A program made the translations under genes and the position numbers. 64,000 bases of DNA from Burkholderia sp. WP9. GTDB lineage: Bacteria; Pseudomonadota; Gammaproteobacteria; Burkholderiales; Burkholderiaceae. Position 1 is the stretch's first letter. Each line of letters opens with the position of its first letter. Where the stretch lies: the NCBI RefSeq assembly GCF_900104795.1, contig NZ_FNTG01000005.1, positions 124,001 to 188,000 on the forward strand. The letters are read 5' to 3'. The notes beneath the pieces are model-generated. The model was not told where the DNA came from, did no database searches, and worked only from the letters and a program-made list of their open reading frames with translations. Shown in pieces: positions 25,633 through 33,679 of the stretch.

Positions 25633-27712
25633 TCGTTTGCCCGCCGCGCTACTCAAACGCAAAGCGGTTGTCTATGTCCGCCAGTCGACCCAGGCGCAGG
25701 TCCAGATGAACCTTGAGAGCAAGCGTCGTCAATACGAGCTTGTTGAGGAAGCGAAGCGCCGGGGATTTCGCAACGTCGAGGTCATCGACGACGACTTGGG
25801 CCGTTCGGCGAGCGGAACGGTGGCCAGGCCGGGTTTCGAGCGACTCGTCGGGTGGCTTTGTGCCGGAGAGGTCGGAGCGGTGCTGTGTCTGGATGCTTCG
25901 CGTTTGGCGCGCAACGGTCGAGACTGGCATCATCTGCTTGAACTATGCGGTCTCGTCGAGGCGAGGGTCATCGATCTGGACGGCGTATACGACCCGGGCC
26001 ACCCGAATGACCGCCTCCTGCTTGGAATGAAAGGCAGCATCAGCGAATTCGAACTCAACGTGCTGCGTACACGTATGCACGACGCGCGCCACGCCAAGGC
26101 CCGCCGTGGTGAACTGCGCATCAGCGTACCCATTGGTTACGTGTGGCATCGTGAGGCGGGTCTGGGATTCGATCCAGATCTTCGGCTACAGGAAGTGATA
26201 CGGACGATCTTTGCACGGTTTCGCGAACTGGGCAGCGCGCGGCAGGTTCTGTTGGCCATGCGGGCCGAACAGATCCACTTCCCGCGGCCCTCTGACGGTC
26301 GATCACTGATTACTTTCGACTGGACGCTGATTCGTTACCGCAACGTGATCGCGGTTCTCAAGAATCCGTTCTATGCCGGGGTCTACGCCTATGGTAAAAA
26401 TGAGGTGCGGACGTCTGTCGTGGAAGGCCGCGCGCGCAAGAGCTATAAACACCCGAAGCCGTGTGGGGAGTGGAAAGTTATGCTCCAGGAACACCACGAC
26501 GGCTACATCGGCTGGGACGAGTTCGAGCGAAACCAGAAGCAGCTCGCTGCCAACGCTTATGGCAAGGCTGGTGACGTCAAGACTGGGCGCGGTGGACGAG
26601 CTTTGCTGGCCGGCCTGCTCGCATGCGGGCGGTGCGGCAAACGTATGTCGACAGGCTATTCGGGGCGCGCGCCAGGTCATCCAGTCTATCGGTGCATGCG
26701 CCTTGAGTTACCCGCCGGAACGCCTCAATGCATTATCTTCGGCGGTTCGCGTGTAGATGCTGCACTCGCCAGAGAACTCGTCCGCGTTGTCGAGCCGTTG
26801 GCGATTGAGGCCGCTCAGCAAGCTGAACGGATGCATATGGAAACCCTCGAAGAACAGCGCCGGATCGTAGAACTGGAATTGCAGCAGGCACAATACGAAG
26901 CCACGCTCGCGGAACGGCGCTATGCTGCCTGCGACCCCGAGAACCGTCTGATTGCAGCGCAACTGGAGAAAGTCTGGGAAACTGCCCTGCGTCGCGTGCA
27001 AACCTGCCAGATGCGTCTGGACACAATCGGCACGACGACACCGGATCCCACTGTCGTCCCTGACTTTACCGGACTTGCCGGAGATCTGAATACCGCATGG
27101 AATGCGCCTGACGTCACGATGCGCGTACGTCAACAACTCGTTCGTGCATTGATCGCCGACATCATCGCCGATGTGGATGAGGTGACGCACGAAATCATCC
27201 TGACGATTCATTGGCAAGGTGGCCAGCACTCACAGTTGCGGATCCGCAAGCCCCGGCCGGGGGAACACGAGTGCCGCACGCCTGATGAAGCGCTCGCGGT
27301 CATGCGAAGCATGGCAGCCCGGTGGTCCGATCAGGACATCGCCGCGTCGCTAAACCGGATGGGAATACGCACCGGACAGGGTAAGACATGGACAGCACAC
27401 CGTGTCAGCTCCATGCGGCGCGTGCGCGACATTCATGCCTACCGGTCGGCGGAGAAAGACGGCGAATGGTTGACGATGTCGGAGGCTGCCAGCCTGCTCG
27501 GCGTGAGCAGCCACGTGATTCGACGCCTGATCAGGGATAAGGTTCTGCCTGCCGGCCAGGTGGTACCCGACGCCCCTTGGCAGATCCGTGCAAGTGACCT
27601 GCACACCGAAGCGGTCACAGCTGCGTTGGCCCGCAAACATCGCCCGTGTCGCGACAATACCGAAGGTCAAATCCCAATGTTTATCGAGGTTTCGGAAGGA
27701 GGTGCACAATGA
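25613..27712 (+). CDS. Large serine recombinase
   Basis: 699 aa. The resolvase domain starts at ~15, with the nucleophile Ser in VVYVRQSTQAQ; GRSASG and DASRLARNGRDWHHLLELC follow. The recombinase domain includes NPFYAGVYAYGK (~255). The zinc ribbon has CGRCGKRM and YRCMRLE (~345-370), followed by a coiled coil rich in Glu/Gln. Unusually, the C terminus adds an excisionase/MerR-like HTH (EWLTMSEAASLLGVSSHVIRRLI, ~620-645). It would catalyse integration and excision of the element that carries it. Confidence 0.9.
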   Translation: MTMTNTDRLPAALLKRKAVVYVRQSTQAQVQMNLESKRRQYELVEEAKRRGFRNVEVIDDDLGRSASGTVARPGFERLVGWLCAGEVGAVLCLDASRLARNGRDWHHLLELCGLVEARVIDLDGVYDPGHPNDRLLLGMKGSISEFELNVLRTRMHDARHAKARRGELRISVPIGYVWHREAGLGFDPDLRLQEVIRTIFARFRELGSARQVLLAMRAEQIHFPRPSDGRSLITFDWTLIRYRNVIAVLKNPFYAGVYAYGKNEVRTSVVEGRARKSYKHPKPCGEWKVMLQEHHDGYIGWDEFERNQKQLAANAYGKAGDVKTGRGGRALLAGLLACGRCGKRMSTGYSGRAPGHPVYRCMRLELPAGTPQCIIFGGSRVDAALARELVRVVEPLAIEAAQQAERMHMETLEEQRRIVELELQQAQYEATLAERRYAACDPENRLIAAQLEKVWETALRRVQTCQMRLDTIGTTTPDPTVVPDFTGLAGDLNTAWNAPDVTMRVRQQLVRALIADIIADVDEVTHEIILTIHWQGGQHSQLRIRKPRPGEHECRTPDEALAVMRSMAARWSDQDIAASLNRMGIRTGQGKTWTAHRVSSMRRVRDIHAYRSAEKDGEWLTMSEAASLLGVSSHVIRRLIRDKVLPAGQVVPDAPWQIRASDLHTEAVTAALARKHRPCRDNTEGQIPMFIEVSEGGAQ

Positions 27713-27715
27713 ACG

Positions 27716-29095
27716 CCCCATTACAAACGGGCGAATGGAATTTTCGCAAGGGTTGTTCGATATGGGCCAGTTGCCGTTCTCGATGTATCGGATCAGCTTG
27801 GGCCACTGCCCATGCAGATAGGTCAGGGCCTTGCCGAGTAAACTTTGCGGCACGACGCCGGGCAACTGTTCAAGCATCAGCGTTTCGATGGCATCGAGCA
27901 CGCGTGCACTGTATCGTCGTCGCAATCGCTGTCGTCGTTCAGCCGGCCACGTTTCACTGCGCGCCTCCGCCGCAAACAGCTTGCCGATCAGTTTGATGAA
28001 GCGTGTGGCGAGCAGATCGGGGGAGCGTGCCGCCTTGGGCACGTTATCTTCGGCCTTGACCAGATACCGTCTCGCATGAGCCCAGCATCCGAGGTGCACG
28101 AGTTGATACTGTTGCGCAATGCCGTTGTAGGGCTCGTATCCGTCGGTCATCAGAACCGCGCCCCTGCGGATGCCGGCGAACAGTTTGTCGGCCAGCTTCG
28201 CGCCGCGACCAGCCGTATAGGCGAAACAGCGGATGGGCGTTCCCGATCCGGTCATTTGCGACCAGAGATAGCTTTTCGTTTGCGGCTTGCGCCCTTCTTC
28301 TTTCAGGACCTGGAACGTCGTCTCGTCGCAGTAGATCACGTCAGCATCGAGCAACGCGTCGCGCATCAGGTTGATAACGGGCTGCGTCGCGAGACCGACG
28401 CGGACCATGCTCGCGGCGAGCGTGTTCGACGAGATGTCGCCACCGAAGCGTCGCAGCAGGCCCGCCTGGCGATAGATCGGCATGCCAAACTGATACTTGC
28501 CGGAGGCGACCCACGCGAGTGCCGATTCCGTCAGCAGTCCACGCGGGATGATGCGCAGCGGCGCTGGCGTGACCTTGATGCCAAGATCGCAGCACGGGCA
28601 GGCATACTTGACGCGCTGGTGCTGGATGACGCGAAGCTGTTCGGGGATCACGTCGAGCTGCTCGCTCGTTTCGACGCCGATCTCGACGAGTGCATGTCCG
28701 TCGTGGTTGCAGAAACGTTCGGCTTCGGGAAGTTCGTGCCGAACGACTTCGCGCGGCAGATTGGGATCGAGCGGTTTGCGATGACCGCGTTTCTTGCGCG
28801 TATGCGCGGCGATCGTGGTTTCGGGAGTATCTTCCTGCGCGGGTGTCGCGTTCGCGCCGAGCACTTCGGCTTCGTTGAACAGACCGGGTTGCTCAGCGGA
28901 TCGCGCTTCGCTCTTCGCGCCGAATAGCTCGCGACGGTAAGCACGCAGTCGTTCCTCGGCGAGATCGCGCTCCGCCGTCATGAGGCGCAGTGCACTGCGT
29001 AACTCGTCGCGCTCTTTCTGAACGGCACCATGTTCCTCACGCATCGCGAGGAGCATCCTGAGTTCGTCGGCGTCAATGGTCACGTTGATCGGCAT
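27716..29095 (-). pseudogene. tnpC: IS66 transposase (tnpC), 5' part
   Basis: 460 codons from MPINVTIDADEL to CENSIRPFVMGR, where the serine-recombinase element begins. It has the N-terminal leucine-zipper region, zinc-binding CPCCD, and the DDE residues in YCDETTFQVL, MTDGYEPY and NPCENSIRPF. The frame runs on into the inserted element by chance, so a hybrid of 581 aa could be made. The real continuation is at 24919-25117. Confidence 0.88.
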
Positions 29096-29125
29096 GTCAC
29101 TTAGACCGGCACGCCGATAACGTGT

Positions 29126-29482
29126 TCAACTCACGCGAGCATAATGGCGTTTCGGATGCCGCTGAAGAGCAGCAATGTCAGCACCTTCGAGAAGCCAGTG
29201 CAGCAGATTGACGGTCAACGTCACGACTTCGGTTTTGCTGTCAGGCCAGACGAAGCGATCATTGGCCTCGAGTCTCTTGAGCATGAGCCAGAAACCGTTG
29301 TCCTGCCAGCCCAGGATCTTGACGCGATCGCATCGCCGGTTGGTAAAAACGTAGAGCGAGGAATCCATCGGATTCAGGCGCATCGCCTGTTCGACGAGAA
29401 TCGACAGACTGTTCATTCCGTACCGGAAATCAACGGGATCGCGGTGCAGGTACACCTTCAGATTTTCGTCGAACCGGAACAC
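29126..29482 (-). CDS. tnpB: IS66 accessory protein TnpB
   Basis: 118 aa, normal length. It has VYLHRDPVDFRYGMNSLSILVEQ, YVFTNRRCDRVKILGWQDNGFW and FVWPDSKTEV. TnpB is needed for IS66 transposition; its molecular role is not settled. It overlaps tnpA by 25 nt and lies 30 nt before tnpC. Confidence 0.92.
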   Translation of the reverse strand: MFRFDENLKVYLHRDPVDFRYGMNSLSILVEQAMRLNPMDSSLYVFTNRRCDRVKILGWQDNGFWLMLKRLEANDRFVWPDSKTEVVTLTVNLLHWLLEGADIAALQRHPKRHYARVS

Positions 29483-30021
29483 GGCATCCTCCCGAACATC
29501 TGGACCACGGTGCTCAGTTCCTCGATGCTCGCTGCACTGAGATCAAGCTCCACGCCATTCGACAGTCGCACATGCAGCGAAAGCGTGATCGGCGCAGTTG
29601 CAGTCAACACGAGTGGCAACGGCGGCACCGATGGTGTTGAGACGACCGGCACAAATGCAGAGGTAGACGGTGCGGACAGGAGGTGCTTACTTGAGCCCGC
29701 AACGTCGATCGATGCGTCATCCACGCCACGACGGAAGTCCTCGTGGGCAATTACGTCGACGGCAGATGACGGTAGATCGCGCTCGTCGGCGCGCGTTTCC
29801 TGCGATGCCAATGCGATGCCTTTCTCGCGCTCCATCAGATACTTCGTGATCCATTTGCGCAGCAGGTTAGCGTTGATCCCGTGCTCCTGTGCCAAACGGG
29901 CGACTGACGCGCCTGGTCGCAAGGCGGCCTCAATCAGTACGCGCTTGCCTCCCTCGTCATAGCGACGGCGCCCGTCGCGGCTTTGACGAACTACTTTCAA
30001 CTCTGAGTCTTTGCCAGTCAT
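29458..30021 (-). CDS. tnpA: IS66 protein TnpA (HTH)
   Basis: 187 aa. The HTH of IS66 TnpA is at residues ~18-58 (RRYDEGGKRVLIEAAL, VARLAQEHGINANLLRKWI). The linker is Pro/Ser/Thr/Val-rich, and a conserved end follows (VRLSNGVELDLSAASIEELS). It has the usual position as first gene of the element. A long palindrome covers its start codon. Confidence 0.88.
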   Translation of the reverse strand: MTGKDSELKVVRQSRDGRRRYDEGGKRVLIEAALRPGASVARLAQEHGINANLLRKWITKYLMEREKGIALASQETRADERDLPSSAVDVIAHEDFRRGVDDASIDVAGSSKHLLSAPSTSAFVPVVSTPSVPPLPLVLTATAPITLSLHVRLSNGVELDLSAASIEELSTVVQMFGRMPCSGSTKI

Positions 30022-30055
30022 AGGTGTCCACCTCCAAAATAGGTGGACACCTATG
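30019..30055. repeat. Inverted repeat with 15-bp arms over the tnpA start
   Basis: Arms CATAGGTGTCCACCT (30019-30033) and AGGTGGACACCTATG (30041-30055) are perfectly complementary around a 7-nt loop. The left arm contains the tnpA start codon. It could be an operator, an RNA hairpin that hides the start, or part of the element end. Confidence 0.7.
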
Positions 30056-30456
30056 CTCCTCGCTCAGAGCGTCGTTGTGTAGGCGCCGAATATGGATCGC
30101 TTACTTACGAACCGGTGGGCGATACTCTCGACGTCAGGTTTTCTGAACTTAACGCTAACGATACAGGGTCCTATTTGATTTGGGCCATCGCTCAAGATGG
30201 CGCTTTGCTCGTTGGGAAAGAAATCAACAGAATGGGCCATCCGTGTCTTACGGGCTTCAAGCCGGCGCGTATCGCCGGCGAATTGAAGCGCACGCCGGAA
30301 GGTTGGGTCATTAATTCAAAGTCCGGCCGTTATAGCGGCGATTACACGAACGCGCCGGAGCTGCTCGGAAATGCTTTGCGCCGGTTCCAGTCCATTTTTC
30401 ACGCGTCCAGAGATCGGTTGTCGATCGAGCCGTGGGCGCCATTGGACGCTAGCTGA
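30043..30456 (+). CDS. Unrecognised protein beside the IS66 end, 5' end uncertain
   Basis: 137 aa from GTG 30043, which lies inside the palindrome. A genuine start before the IS66 insertion cannot be excluded. Distinct parts are SLTYEPVGDTLDVRFSEL, LLVGKEINRMGHPCLTGF and ARIAGELKRTPEGWVINSKS, followed by GRYSGDYTNAPELLGNALRRFQ. I have seen similar small proteins in Burkholderia but know of no function. If IS66 were removed it would follow the papain-like gene, so the two may once have been a pair. Confidence 0.55.
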   Translation: MDTYAPRSERRCVGAEYGSLTYEPVGDTLDVRFSELNANDTGSYLIWAIAQDGALLVGKEINRMGHPCLTGFKPARIAGELKRTPEGWVINSKSGRYSGDYTNAPELLGNALRRFQSIFHASRDRLSIEPWAPLDAS

Positions 30457-31000
30457 GTCAAGCAGTGCGGGCGTGAGACCGCTGCCTTCGTCGCCCGGCG
30501 CGCTGCCGCGAGCCTATCAAACGCTAACCGCAGGTATTGAAGTCGAGCCGTCGGTTTGCATAATTCAGATCATTTCTCGGTTTGCCCCCGAGTTTTGGTC
30601 GAGGATCGGGAGCAAATTGCTTCGCGCGGCGATTCCGTACGAATGAGTCGTTGCAATTGTATGCAAACAATCAGCGAACTGCCGTGATAAACCATTAGGA
30701 TTGGTAAATTTGACATAAATTAAATGATCAATATTTTATTAAGATTCCTAAAAATTACGAATTCACGAGACGCGCTTTCAGGAGAAGCGAACGCGTAAGA
30801 TCGTGCGGAGGCGGTTGGACAATGATGCTGAGGATACCGTCCGCCAGCAGTGCTGTCGCATCACAGGTAGCAAGGGCATTGCGCTGAGGGCCCCCCCCCC
30901 AGCTGCCCGGAGGTGTATCGCGGAATGTACTGGTGCGGAGACGCGGGAGGCGGGGGATGATAATGTCGCTCAGCCGTCACTTTTTCGATGCGCAACGCGT
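30457..31000. other. Intergenic stretch, partly AT-rich
   Basis: No gene seen. 30660-30790 is strongly AT-rich for this genome and contains repeat site A (TTTGACATAA at ~30709). A run of ten C lies at ~30891. The ccdB1 end follows. Confidence 0.5.
30706..30723 (+). repeat. Repeat site A, AAATTTGACATAAATTAA
   Basis: Shares ATTTGACATAA with sites B (31796), C (32562) and, inverted, D (42666). Only the core is conserved here, so this is the weakest member. Confidence 0.35.
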
Positions 31001-31324
31001 TCAGTAAGCGCCGAATAGCCGATCAAGCGCGGCACTGATTCGGTCCTGTTCACCTTTGAGCGTACCGATCGCCGGGCCGAGTTCACTGGTCCGGACCGCG
31101 CCGAGAAATGGAGTTTCCAGCAAGAACGGCTCTCCGTCGATCTCGATGATGGGTGAGATATCCTGGGCAACCTTGCTCGTCGTGTAATTTCCTGCTACGC
31201 GCGTCAAGGGAACGACTACGCGTGATATGAGATCGCCGAGATGATCGCTTTGCACGTCCAACAAGAAGGGTGACTTGATTCTGGATCTTGCCGAAGGGTT
31301 GTTGTAAAGGTCAAACCGCGCCAT
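31001..31324 (-). CDS. ccdB: CcdB-type toxin (copy 1)
   Basis: 107 aa from ATG 31324, which shares one base with the ccdA stop. It has FDLYNNPSARSR, FLLDVQSDHL, RVVVPL and the C-terminal helix DRISAALDRLFGAY. In the F-plasmid protein the last residues (WGI) are needed to poison DNA gyrase; here the end is GAY, so potency may differ. About 80% identical by eye to copy 2 at 43356. Confidence 0.88.
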   Translation of the reverse strand: MARFDLYNNPSARSRIKSPFLLDVQSDHLGDLISRVVVPLTRVAGNYTTSKVAQDISPIIEIDGEPFLLETPFLGAVRTSELGPAIGTLKGEQDRISAALDRLFGAY

Positions 31325-31611
31325 CAAAACGTCCGATATTCTTCCAAGGGCAAGCCGTCACGCTCGATACGTGCGTTCATTTCGGCGATGAAGTCCGCGT
31401 TCATTTCCGCCCAAGCACGAGCCTCGGCCGCCTGGACCTCCTCGCGCAAGCCACGCTCGCTTGCTCGCGACACGTTGACATCTAGGGCCTTTGCGCGCTC
31501 GAGCAGATCCGTGGGTAGCGAGACGTTGGTGGGTTTGCGCGTAACCTTCAATGGCGCCGGCGCTTTTGCGACCCGCGCCCGGTCAGATTGCGCGATACGT
31601 GCATTTGTCAT
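31324..31611 (-). CDS. ccdA: CcdA-type antitoxin (copy 1)
   Basis: 95 aa from ATG 31611. The DNA-binding/dimer region KPTNVSLPTDLLERAKALDVNVSRASE is typical of CcdA. The C terminus (MNARIERDGLPLEEYRTF) is the toxin-binding tail. It precedes and overlaps ccdB, the standard order. An imperfect inverted repeat upstream resembles that of copy 2. Confidence 0.88.
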   Translation of the reverse strand: MTNARIAQSDRARVAKAPAPLKVTRKPTNVSLPTDLLERAKALDVNVSRASERGLREEVQAAEARAWAEMNADFIAEMNARIERDGLPLEEYRTF

Positions 31612-31623
31612 GTGCAACTCCGG

Positions 31624-31642
31624 TGTGCATGAAACATGCGCA
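31624..31642. promoter_or_regulatory. Probable ccdAB1 operator
   Basis: Arms TGTGCAT and ATGCGCA around GAAAC, 13 nt before the ccdA start. The half-site ATGCGCA is the same as in the perfect palindrome before ccdAB2, so the two systems may bind each other's regulator. Confidence 0.45.
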
Positions 31643-31795
31643 TATTCTGCCACAACTTTCGACGCGAGGTAGGCCGGTTCGGACCGGCTTTTCATCCATT
31701 AAGCCTACCGAAACTTCGGCTGCTAGGCCATCGGTATGCCATGGGGCGCGTGGCTCCCAGTAGAGGCCGTCGAAAGCCGCGTCATGCACCATAGC

Positions 31796-31826
31796 ATTTG
31801 ACATAACATAATTTGCCCCTAATTTT
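31796..31826 (+). repeat. Repeat site B (left 19-bp inverted repeat)
   Basis: ATTTGACATAACATAATTT at 31796-31814 is identical, inverted, to site D at 42666-42684. TTGCCCCTA after it is shared with site C. It also contains TTGACA with an AT-rich hexamer 16-17 nt on, so it may act as the parD promoter. Confidence 0.6.
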
Positions 31827-31870
31827 TATTTATCCGCCACTCAAACAGTTGTCCGCCATCGTCGATGGGA

Positions 31871-31887
31871 GTAGGATTAAATCCTAC
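31871..31887. promoter_or_regulatory. parD operator palindrome GTAGGATTAAATCCTAC
   Basis: Perfect 8-bp arms around one base, ending 14 nt before the parD GTG. Such a site is the expected autoregulation target of a ParD antitoxin. Confidence 0.65.
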
Positions 31888-31901
31888 TGAAGGAGATCGT
31901 C

Positions 31902-32171
31902 GTGCGAACCACACAGCAGTTAAGTATCACGTTGCCCAATGAAATGGCGGAGTTCGTCCGGGAGAAAGTTGCTCGTGGCGACTATGCATCCGACAGCGAA
32001 GTGCTGCGCGATGCGCTTCGCGCGCTGCGCGAGCGCGACCGTGCAATTGAAGCGTGGCTGCAAGATGAAGTTGTCCCCGCCGCGAAGGCACTTCGCGAAA
32101 ATCCCGACCGGGCGCTGTCTGCTGAAGACGTCCGGACAGAACTTGCCAAAGCACGTGCGGGCCGCGGATAA
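31902..32171 (+). CDS. parD: ParD-type antitoxin
   Basis: 89 aa from GTG 31902, with ribosome site AAGGAG 6 nt upstream. The ribbon-helix-helix part is QLSITLPNEMAEFVREKVARGDYASDSEVLRDALRALRERD without breaks. The C-terminal toxin-binding arm ends TELAKARAGRG. It is followed at once by the parE frame, which lacks a start codon. Confidence 0.88.
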   Translation: MRTTQQLSITLPNEMAEFVREKVARGDYASDSEVLRDALRALRERDRAIEAWLQDEVVPAAKALRENPDRALSAEDVRTELAKARAGRG

Positions 32172-32176
32172 CTTAG

Positions 32177-32506
32177 AGCATCCAGTTTGCTCCCGAAGCA
32201 CTGACGCAACTGCAGGTCCTGGAACAACGCATAGCTGACGCCGGCGCGCCGGTTGCCGGAGCACGATATGTTGATGCAATCGTCGACTACTGTCTGAAGC
32301 TGCAGATATTTCCAGAACGCGGAGTCTCCCGCGAAGATCTGATTCCGGGTTTGCGAATCACGCATTTTCGCAAACGAGCAATCATTGCGTACATCGTGGA
32401 CAGCGCCCACGTATCCATCGTCGGCGTGTTTTACGGTGGGCAAGACTACGAGTCCGCGCTCAATCCGGACGACGATAGACGGTTGCCACCTCAAACGGCT
32501 GACTGA
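32177..32506 (+). pseudogene. parE: ParE-type toxin that has lost its start codon
   Basis: An open frame of 109 codons reads SIQFAPEALTQLQVLEQRI, then AGARYVDAIVDYCLKLQIFP, RITHFRKRAIIAYIVD and IVGVFYGGQDYESAL. This is a complete ParE/RelE-fold toxin. The codon where ATG is expected, before AGC ATC, is TAG (32174-32176). The first in-frame TTG is near residue 67, so no useful toxin should be made. The body shows no other damage, which points to a recent silencing event. Confidence 0.75.
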
Positions 32507-32561
32507 AGGCGAAGCTGGGTTGCCGCGATCCAGATCCAGATTCGTCAAACGAGACTCCAAT

Positions 32562-32596
32562 ATTTGACATAATGTTAATTGCCCCTATTTTAGGGT
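32562..32596 (+). repeat. Repeat site C
   Basis: ATTTGACATAATGTTAATTG, followed by CCCCTATTTTAGGG. It is a direct, imperfect copy of site B on the other side of parDE. CCCCT and TTTTAGGGT are also found, more widely spaced, next to site D. It may double as a vapBC promoter (TTGACA, then TATTTT 16 nt on). Confidence 0.5.
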
Positions 32597-32704
32597 CGAA
32601 TCGCGTTGACGCTCCCGGACGGATTCTGGCTTGCGCGCCAAGCTTGCAATCCCAAGGCGGGATCTCGGAACCGTGGATTTCCACCCAAGGTCTGCAGATG
32701 CTAT

Positions 32705-32728
32705 ATTTGATGCAGTTTAGCATCAAAT
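32705..32728. promoter_or_regulatory. vapBC operator, ATTTGATGC-N6-GCATCAAAT
   Basis: Perfect 9-bp arms with a 6-nt spacer, ending 10 nt before the vapB ATG. It is the likely site of VapB autorepression. Confidence 0.65.
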
Positions 32729-32738
32729 GGGAGTCACC

Positions 32739-32942
32739 ATGCGGACCACTGTTACGATCGACGATACTCTTTACGAGCGCGCGCTTGAGCTTGCTGATCC
32801 CGAGATGGATAAATCTGATCTGTTTCGGGTGGCGATGCAAACCTTTATTCGGGTTCAGGCGGGAAAACGTCTCGCAGCCCTTGGGGGTACCGTGCCCGAT
32901 ATGCCTGACATCCCGCGGCGCCGCTCGGAGCTATCGTCTTAA
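32739..32942 (+). CDS. vapB: VapB-type antitoxin
   Basis: 67 aa from ATG 32739. [20 protein letters not shown] is the start typical of VapB ribbon-helix-helix antitoxins of type II TA systems. The tail [12 protein letters not shown] would bind VapC. Its TAA shares a base with the vapC ATG. Confidence 0.85.
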   Translation: MRTTVTIDDTLYERALELADPEMDKSDLFRVAMQTFIRVQAGKRLAALGGTVPDMPDIPRRRSELSS

Positions 32943-33322
32943 TGAGCGTCCTCATCGATACATCGGTATGGGTTGATCACTTCCGTCAGGTTAATCGGAG
33001 ACTTGTTCAACTGGTCACCAGTGATGAGGCACTTACACATCCAGTCGTGATTCTTGAACTCGCTTGCGGCACACCGCCTGCACCCCGGGCACGAACGCTT
33101 CACGACATCGGACTGCTGCAGCATACGAAGCACGCAACATGGACCGAGGTGATGGAGCTTATCGAGGCGAAGCAGTTCTACGGTCGAGGCTGCGGTAGCA
33201 GCGACTTGACGTTGCTCGCGTCGACTTTAATGACTCCTGGCGCGTTGCTGTGGACGCTGGACAAAAGACTGAGCCAGCTCGCTCGCCAACTCGACGTCGC
33301 GTATATGTACGACGTTCACTAA
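32942..33322 (+). CDS. vapC: VapC-type PIN-domain ribonuclease toxin
   Basis: 126 aa. PIN acidic residues are visible: Asp in VLIDTSVWVDHFR (~6), Glu in VVILELACG (~40), Asp in SSDLTLLAST (~91), and Asp in LWTLDKRL (~109). VapC toxins cleave RNA. The pair has normal order, operator and overlap, so it appears functional. Confidence 0.87.
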   Translation: MSVLIDTSVWVDHFRQVNRRLVQLVTSDEALTHPVVILELACGTPPAPRARTLHDIGLLQHTKHATWTEVMELIEAKQFYGRGCGSSDLTLLASTLMTPGALLWTLDKRLSQLARQLDVAYMYDVH

Positions 33323-33679
33323 GCATCCGGTTGGCGAGAGAAACACATGTCCATCTTCGCCGGATCAGCCTATCGCTGCGCAAAGCCATGAGGCCCTGGC
33401 GGGTCAAGCCGGCGCCGCATCCACTTTCGCTCGGGGCGGAAGGCGCGCCAGTCGCGAATTCTGCTCCGGAAGGGAGTGGAAGATGCCTCGCATGAAGCAA
33501 GCTAAACGGCACTGCCAACATGGCGACCGACGAAGATTGCCAAACTGCAGCGTATGTTGTGAATGGGCAGCTCGAGCCCCGATGGCCGATCACATTCGGC
33601 CGCTGCCTGATCCAGAACTTTCCATAAAACTGATTAGTCTATTTTCGGTCTGAATCATGCGCCCAACGGAGAATCAGAA
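33323..33679. other. 357-bp gap between vapBC and the phd/relE-type pair
   Basis: No intact gene. Short frames on both strands show no motifs. TCTATTTTCGGTCTGAATCATGCG just before phd may hold its promoter, but no palindrome stands out. Confidence 0.4.

Larger units (their letters stand above)
25118..27715 (+). mobile_element. Serine-recombinase element inserted within IS66 tnpC
   Basis: About 2.6 kb with three overlapping plus-strand genes and no terminal inverted repeats. The left junction reads TTTTG-CG-TGCGAC and the right junction AATGAA-CG-CCCCAT. Joining the outer flanks through the shared CG gives TTTTGCGCCCCAT, which restores an unbroken tnpC frame (PFVMGR then KSFLFAD). A two-base shared core is the expected result of serine-recombinase integration. 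The recombinase stop codon lies 1 nt before the right core. Confidence 0.75.
24919..30021 (-). mobile_element. IS66-family element split by an insertion
   Basis: It contains tnpA, tnpB and tnpC in the usual order on the minus strand. The outer inverted repeats could not be fixed by eye, so the span given is gene start to gene end. tnpC is interrupted at 25118-27715. Without that insert the element would be ~2.5 kb, normal for IS66. Confidence 0.8.

Noticed and set aside
27350..27715. C-terminal 121 residues of the 581-codon tnpC frame
   Set aside because: They are the antisense of the serine recombinase; IS66 homology ends at PFVMGR.
24900..30060. Terminal inverted repeats of the IS66 element
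   Set aside because: No convincing pair of ends could be matched by eye; only the gene span is reported.
30880..30905. Run of C before ccdB1 as a phase-variation tract
   Set aside because: It lies in no open reading frame or promoter that I can support.
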